Origin: Hybos culiciformis | Taxonomy: Eukaryota > Arthropoda > Insecta > Diptera > Hybotidae | Reading direction: 5' to 3' | Length of the DNA stretch: 64,000 bases | NCBI GenBank assembly: GCA_964007475.1 | Contig: OZ023273.1 | Span: 105,150,485 to 105,214,484 of the forward strand | Program-made: the position numbers and the translations under genes | Shown here: piece by piece, positions 57,337 through 64,000 of the stretch | Layout of the letters: each line of letters begins with the position of its first letter | Position numbering within the stretch: position 1 is the first letter of the stretch | Notes under the pieces: generated by a model | Seen by the model: only the letters and a program-made list of their open reading frames with translations | Told to the model about the DNA's origin: nothing | The model's database searches: none

Positions 57337-60300
57337 AAGTTTCGTTTCATAGAAAATTATTTTAACAAAAAATAAATAATAACAAATAAAATCAATAATT
57401 ATAATTAATTAAATATCATAAACATTTTAATAGGGTACGTTATGTATAAAAAAATTATATTTTTTATTAATATATTATAATATATAAAATAAAAATAAAA
57501 TTGTTCTTAGAGATTAATTTTAGAGTCAGAACTGTACAGCTGTATATATTTTTATTTTTCTATAAATAATGTATGACATTTTTATTAAATGTCACAATAA
57601 AAATTCCATTAAATTGAAAACTTAAATTATGTATTTATTTTTTGACACTATTTTTCCTTTTTTTTTACCTTGCTATCTATCAAAAATTGAAAAAACCTAC
57701 CATACGGATATTTCAATTTTCTCTCTGTATCTGTTCCTCTTATATTAAATCAAATTACTCACCCGATTTAAAATCCATTAAAATCGAAACCAAAAATCAT
57801 ATACTTATTATTTCAATAAAATGTATATTCATAGTATTTATTAAATTTCATTAAAATAGCATTTGAGAATAGGATAATAAAACCACGGTTGCGGAGTTAA
57901 ACACACTTATTTGGAATGCAAATTTCGATTAAAATGAGTCTATGTGTAGAAAGTTAAAAAAAACTGCGATCCACGACTCAACTTAGGTGCTGAAAATAGA
58001 TTTCAATCAGTATTATCAATGTACACATGTGGATTGTACAGTTTTACTTTTTAATTACACATGGATTCTACAGTTTTACTTTTTAATTATTAATTTGGTT
58101 TAACGTTTAATTTTGGTAGAACTTACAAATTTGAAAACTATAAATGTTATAAATGCATTTTAATACTTTTAAGAAACAAAGAGACATTCAAAATTATACC
58201 CTTTTCCAAAAAATATTTCAACTCATTTTCCTGAATATCTTGTAAGAATGAAGCTCAAAGGATTATCCTTAATTTGACATTTTGTGTTTTTGAATATTAA
58301 AATATTAAATATTGAAATTTGGTTCATTATTATTTTTATAACCTTTTTTTTTAAAGAAAAATGTGCATGTAGTTTTGATTTTTTTTTTATTCTACCCTTT
58401 GAATTAATTCTAAATATCAGTTGTTGATTACTCACATCCAATAAGTTTAGATTTTTATATATTAAAACCAATATTTTTATGTGATATTTTTTAGATTCAT
58501 AATATTTCTGTTTTTAAGACTTCCATGAAATATTTTTAATACTAAACCTTTTTTAGCAATGATTATGTATTAATTTTTATGTTCTTAGAAAGAGAATTTC
58601 CAATCTGATGGAAGATAGAATTTTTATGAAAAAAAAATTTGTATTAACTGGCATTTAGAATAAATAAGTTCCTAATAAAAATGTAATGAAATTTTAAGTT
58701 TCATATAAAAAGTTTTTCAGTTTTTTAAGCCGATTATGGCTTGCGAATTTATAAGTTATAATAAATGTAAAAAAAAAATTAAATTAGGGTTGCTCATACA
58801 TATATGTAAATTGTTGATATTGGTTATTTATTAGGTTTCTGAAAAATGTATTCTTTAAAAAATAATAATACATTTTTAAATTCGTTAAAAACGACTGAAC
58901 TATTAAAATATTTTATGCAAATGAGCCTGATAATGCAAAAAATTTGCATAAAATTTGATTTAAAATAAAAAAAAGAAACTTAAGTGAAATATGATTTTAA
59001 TATGTATGTAAAAATATTTTGAAGTGTGCCTTTTTGTTGATTTTAATTGTTACAAAACACTAATAATCCCTTTTTTTATTTTCAAAGTAGTTATTATAGA
59101 AACGAATCAAATATAATATACAGCAGAATAATAAAGGAATCAAATGTCGCATCAAATTAAATAACGATAATTTATCACTGTTGTTTGGTAAAAGATTTAA
59201 ATATATATATATATATATATATACCTATTCATAATTTATGTTGAATTTGAATATGATAACGGTGAGAAAATATCGATTTAAGATTTTCTTTTAACAATTA
59301 TGCAAAATTTTTTAATTTATATAATTGATAAATATTCAATTTTGAAAACTTAACTTACGCCTAAGTAAAAATCTGAAGAAGACAAGAAACTACAAAAAGT
59401 ATTCTTGTTTTTTATGGATGATAGTGAAATAAAGTACTAAAGAGAAGAATTCCGTCGAAATTTACAAAATTATCTTAATGTTAATATTTTTTGGTAATAA
59501 TGAATGAAAATAAAGATAGAAATGAATGAAAATTAAAAGTTAGTAATGAAAAATAAAGATAGATAAAAAGTTAAAATTAAATTAACTACAACTTTTAAAC
59601 TGAGGAAAAAAAAAATTAAACATATTTTTTTTTTTTAGAAAACCAATTTTAATCAATTATAATAATATAATGCGATTATTATGTATATAGTAAAATGACT
59701 AGACTTACATATTAGCTTATTCTTATAATGTTATATTATATAAAACAATAGAAATTATTTTAAACAAACTAATTTAATAAAACATAAAACTAATTTTGTA
59801 TTCAACTAAATTCTGATCATTCGCAACACATTTATTTTTGATCTTATTGTAATTAACGTGTTACGAAAGAGCTTTAATTTTATCGTCAGTAAAATTCCAT
59901 GTAATATTATTTCGACATTGGAATAAAGATAGAAAATAAATTATGCGTTAAATTAATAACTACCTAAATATTTTATTTGTATCTGATTTTAATTTTAGTA
60001 CTACGATATTTAACTTTAAAAGCTCAAACTTAATCTAAGATTTATTTATTTACTAATTTCATGATTATAACAGTCTTATGGAAGTAGTTAAAGAAAACAG
60101 TAAACATTTTGTGAGATCGATGTAATCATGCAAGAAGGAATTTACCTATTATACAGGTTGATATTATACGTAAAATATTATAGACAAAAAGTTTTTTTTA
60201 CATAATCAAATATTGGTTATAAAACATTTTTAAAAACAATTTTAAAACCTCACGTAAAAATTATTACAAATGATAAATGAAGGACTTTTTCAAATTTTAT

Positions 60301-60537
60301 AATAAAACAGATCTCTGGACGAAAATGTTTTTGGGCTTTAAAAAATTCTAATTTAGAGAGAATTTGTTTGGCTACAAAACAAATAAAATCCTTAATTTAA
60401 AGAGAAGATAAAATTTATTCCAGTTAAAGGGACACAAAAAGGTATATTTACGACTCAACAATAAATTTGGTACTTTATGTACAATTTCTCCTAAAAATGA
60501 TATCGTAAAGAAACTTGTAATCAAATATTTATTTTTT
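57337..60537. other. Intergenic DNA between convergent RSPRY1 and gcm
   Basis: AT-rich with no exon recognised. AATAAA at 57595-57600 is a candidate RSPRY1 polyadenylation signal. TTTATT at 60528 and 60413 (AATAAA on the minus strand) could serve gcm. A (TA)n tract lies at 59195-59222. Confidence 0.5.
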
Positions 60538-61546
60538 TTAAATATTTTCAAAATAAAGATTTTCTTGTAATGGAAATTCATTCGTATGCTGCTGATGATT
60601 AACATCCATTTGAATGTCCCAACCATTTTGACCATTTTGATTGCTGTAATAGAATTCAGGACTTGCGGCTGTAGGCATCTGATGATTATATTGCCCAATC
60701 AAAGAACAATTTGCATCTGATTGTTCATAAGGTGTTGAATAAAATGAATGCTCAAAAAAATCGTAAATGTTTTGATTTGACTCAGATGGATTTGTATAAG
60801 TTGTATAGGATACTTCATCATATAAACTAGATGCACTTGTCAAACTAGAGTTATCATCGCAACTTTCACTTTTAAAAGAATTTGATGATAATGGTGCCAT
60901 GTTCGCAGATACGTTATTATTCAAAGATATTGAAGAATTGGCTGGAATTAAGTTGCTAGAATAATTTGTTGATCTGGAGTCTATGTTGCTGTTCCACGAA
61001 TCAACCTGATAATAATATTGATCATTATTTTGAGGATAGTAATAATTTGAATTGGTTGATTCAATGAAAAATTGTTGTTCTGAGGGGTAGTAAATTTGAT
61101 TAGATTGATGATGTTCCATTTGATTTGTTGTATAAGAATAACTATTATTAATATTATTATTATTATTATTATTTTGTATTGCATTATTGATACCATTATT
61201 ACAGCAACAAACTATATTTAAACAGTCACATTTATTTTTCTTTAAATCTTTCTTTGCTATTTTTGTGGATACTATTGTTTTCTTGCCATTTCGAAGGCTA
61301 TTTAATTTATTTGTTAAAGCTGCGTCTTGTGCTAAAAGAGCAGTTAGGCTACGAATTCGAAGAGCTGATCCACTTGTTCTCAACATTCTTCTAGATTCAC
61401 TAGATCCTTTAGCTTCAGGTCGTGGATGATCGTGAATTCCTTTTGCTTGAAAAAATATAGCGTTTCCAGATTGCCGCCAAAAATGTGTAACAGGATAACC
61501 GCAATGTCCTCGACATGGTTGAATCACTAGTTTTCCACTACAATTT
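60538..61546 (-). CDS. gcm: gcm-family transcription factor, last exon (partial gene)
   Basis: From the acceptor before 61546 to the TAA at 60538 this exon encodes 335 aa. It starts with the C-terminal half of the zinc-binding GCM DNA-binding domain: [24 protein letters not shown], then [18 protein letters not shown] and SSESRR, close to Drosophila Gcm/Gcm2 ([23 protein letters not shown]). The remaining ~270 residues are low-complexity (Asn, Ser, Tyr-rich, with a [10 protein letters not shown] cluster), typical of gcm transactivation tails. The exon begins with one base completing a codon from an upstream exon. Exons for the first half of the domain were not found between 61547 and 64000, so they probably lie beyond the window. 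GCM factors control glial and haemocyte fate in flies. Confidence 0.93.
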
Positions 61547-62859
61547 CTAGAATAAAAGGAAAAATAAAAATTAAATGAAACTTCTAAAAGAACGAACAAA
61601 GGCCAGACAAAAAAAATTAACATATCTAATAGATCTAATATCTAATAGAGATTTATGTTTGAACCCCTCTAAAAACAACCAACAATGAAAAATACTTCTT
61701 CGATTAATAAATATGGAAATAAAATTAAAAAAATTTGAACTAAAGTGGATATAAAGTTTTTTGGTTGATGATTTTTTTTAAAGGAATCATTCTTTTTAAA
61801 AAAGAACATAACGATTTTAAAAAAGAACATAAATCTGCGATCTGAATCTTAAGAATCAGAACCAAAACAATCTTGGAACTCGTTCTTAATTTACAATACA
61901 TATAATTTTAGTGTTTGTTTCATAATTGAAAATTTTCATATTAATTTTAGAAATAATTCAAAACCTAAAGTAAAATTTTATAATTTAAATAATATCATAA
62001 AGGCACCTATTTGAACTTTTCTCTATAATATTTCAGAAATGACTATTAGTTTGATTGGTTTTTCTAAAAATATTTTATGTTAGTATTGTACAATGTTATA
62101 CAAATCGTTCAAAATATGGAAAAAATCACAGAAATTCTTTTTACATCATGTAACCTATATAACTATTTAATTTCCTTTGGGTCTTCTTAATTGGTTAGAA
62201 GTTTGTTATTATCACAAATTCATATTTAATTTTTTTTTGGTCTTCTAATCAATTGGTTAAATTTTCATAAAATACTTTCTGTACAAATTCATAAATAGTA
62301 ATTTAATTAAGCCTTTAGTTTTCAATTAAGCTCAGATTTACGTAAAACTAATTTTACCAGGTAACAAGTTATTTCGTACCGGTTGCTATTATTAAGTGAT
62401 TCTCAGATGTATTACTAGATGTTTTGATGTATATGACAATTTTAATTGAATTTATAATATAAAAGGATGCATTTCTGCACTTTTTTTTATGGAAATAATC
62501 GATTTGTGCAATGAAGGGCTCATATAGTAATAAATAGTAGTCAATAAAATTACAACAAATGTCTTAAAGCCATTTCATATGCATGATCTTTTCTAATAAA
62601 TTAAAAGAAAAGAAATACCGTCGCATTGGCTGTGGTTAATTTTTCAAGATGATTCTAATTAAAGGATTAATTTATAGAATTAACATAATGGTATGTCTAA
62701 TAATATAATTCCGATCTGACTGAATTTCATTTTATTAAAAAAGCATTCGATGAAAACATTATATTAACCAGTGCTTTACATAAAATATTACCTGCTTAAA
62801 CCAGCATAAGCCTTGTAACAACGGAATCAATAAAAAACAACACAAACATTTAATTCAAG
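61547..62859. other. gcm intron, AT-rich
   Basis: No further GCM-domain exon or repeat is recognised in this stretch on the minus strand. Confidence 0.5.
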
Positions 62860-62968
62860 TGAGACAAATTGAAAAATTGACACAAATTCCAGTCCGAGGT
62901 GGGAATCGAACCCACGACCGAACACGCCGTAGGATAATGGCAATACCACTACACCATGACAGCCGACA
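62860..62968 (-). repeat. tRNA-derived SINE, third copy
   Basis: On the minus strand it reads TGTCATGGTGTAGTGG (A box), GGTTCGATTCC (B box), then CTCGGACTGGAATTTGTGTC and TTTTTCAATTTGTC. It is closely similar to the two copies at 56826-57080, with the body better preserved. The acceptor stem is not complementary. Confidence 0.75.
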
Positions 62969-62974
62969 ATAAGC

Positions 62975-63643
62975 ATATACATTAGGCTGGTTCACAAAAA
63001 AAATTTTTTTGCCGCCCATACAGATTCTGAAAGCTTACATCAAGAAACGAAATACGTCCTCCTTGATTTTTCGAAATTTTGTTTCCCCATCAAGCGCAAC
63101 CAATTTTTGTGATGTTTGAGGCCTAGACCTAATAAGGTGGGTTCAAAACTCTGTAACTTTTTTCTCTTTGAATTTTTTTTCCTCCTTTTTTTTTTGGTTT
63201 AACTGTCTTGATGCTCCCTTCATTTTTTGTTAACATCGTAAGGCTATACGACTTATCCTTTTTTTTTTACAACTCTCTAAAGGTGAATTTAAACTTTTGT
63301 CCCCATTTTATTTTTACTTTAAGACACCATATCTTTTCTAATTTTAAGAGAAACATTTTTTTTTTTTTTTTTTCATAAATTTGGCATAAATTTTCATCAT
63401 TTTTAGCATTATAACTAAAAGATAAAATTATATTAAGTTCTGGTTTTTAAGCTATAATTAATTTTACGACATTAAAAGTTTCGCTTTCGTAATGCATTGG
63501 TCATTTGATTCATTTGTTAACTGATCTATTTTTTTTAATTAGGAATCAAAAAAGGAGATTTAGAATAGAAATAAATAAGAATTTAAAAATTGTTTTAAAT
63601 TTATATTTATTTATGATTAATTTTTTGCAATTAATTTTAAAAA
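62975..63643. other. Repeat-like AT-rich DNA
   Basis: 62983-63250 starts GGCTGGTTCACAAAAAAAAT and is of higher complexity than its surroundings, so it may be a transposon fragment, but no second end was found. The rest shows only poly-T/A runs. Confidence 0.35.
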
Positions 63644-63783
63644 TATTTGATTTTCCAATAATCGCCATGTTTGGCAGATGCTGGCTCACGATTTGGAGAA
63701 TAATTCGTTTTTGAGTTTCGTCAGAAGTTAACGATGTGTTAAATTCCGTCATTAATGCAACACTCATCTCGGCGTTGTCATTA
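63644..63783 (-). pseudogene. Inverted fragment of an unrecognised protein gene
   Basis: On the minus strand this encodes NDNAEMSVALMTEFNTS, LTSDETQK, ILQIVSQHLPNMAII and then runs into AT-rich sequence. It is about 95% identical at the DNA level to the plus-strand copy at 63861-64000. Family unknown; probably a transposon-associated or duplicated gene piece. Confidence 0.6.
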
Positions 63784-64000
63784 GACATTGATCCAGCTCT
63801 ATGGAAATCTGATGCAGGATATCAAGACGTCCTTCGATTAGTTCAGAAGTTACAAGTTGTTAATGACAACGCCGAGAGGAGTCTTGCATTAATGACGGAA
63901 TTTAACACATCGTTAACTTCTGACGAAACTCAAAAACAAATTATTCTCCAAATCGTGAGCCAGCATCGGCCAAACATGGCGATTATTGCAAAATCAAATA
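63784..64000 (+). pseudogene. Open fragment of the same unrecognised protein, running off the window
   Basis: An uninterrupted frame encodes DIDPALWKSDAGYQDVLRLV, QKLQVVNDNAERSLALM, TEFNTSLTSDETQK and IILQIVSQHRPNMAII. The sense of selection (Ser/Thr-rich, helical, coding-like base use) suggests real protein ancestry, but I do not recognise the family. It may continue to the right as a functional gene, in which case only the left copy is the pseudogene. Confidence 0.5.

Overview
This is a very AT-rich stretch (roughly three quarters A+T by eye) of a eukaryotic nuclear genome, almost certainly an insect or other arthropod. The reasons are GT-AG spliced genes with both tiny (63-100 nt) and very large (16 kb) introns, a glial-cells-missing (GCM) family exon, tRNA-derived SINE-like repeats, and dense nested foldback and hAT-type DNA transposons. 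The species cannot be fixed from the sequence. Nothing prokaryotic (operons, CRISPR, ribosome binding sites) is present.

Five protein-coding genes can be reconstructed exon by exon. (1) 6622-10053, minus: a three-exon, 126-aa gene that I read as RPS19BP1/AROS, an RPS19-binding nucleolar protein; two of its exons are too short to show as long ORFs. (2) 13337-41254, plus: a 759-aa, four-exon nuclear protein with a block resembling part of the NRF1/EWG DNA-binding domain, a C2HC zinc finger and a long Asn-rich tail; it spans 28 kb because its introns are packed with repeats, and its second intron appears to use a GC-AG donor. (3) 47804-49684, minus: RPF2, the Brix-domain 5S RNP/60S assembly factor, three exons, 301 aa. 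(4) 51523-57336, plus: RSPRY1 (SPRY plus C-terminal RING), eight exons, 540 aa, beginning with an inferred 4-nt coding piece ATG-G. (5) 60538-61546, minus: the last exon of a gcm-family transcription factor whose 5' exons lie beyond the window or were not found.

The rest is transposon country. Seven elements have perfect 8-bp target-site duplications (at 767, 8364, 11011, 16366, 31051, 31417 and 50363), one lying inside another. There are many foldback (palindromic) elements up to about 720 bp, a pogo/Tigger-like MITE, two satellite-like arrays (17.5-19.4 and 20.2-20.7 kb) each next to a SINE-like tail, a simple-repeat and tandem block at 14.1-15.3 kb, and a GC-rich hairpin found three times at the centre of unrelated palindromes (33.4, 33.6 and 35.7 kb). 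A fragment of an unrecognised protein is present as an inverted pair at the right edge.

Functionally, AROS and RPF2 are both ribosome-assembly factors. RPF2 and RSPRY1 are divergently transcribed from a shared 1.8-kb upstream region. The gcm exon and RSPRY1 are convergent.
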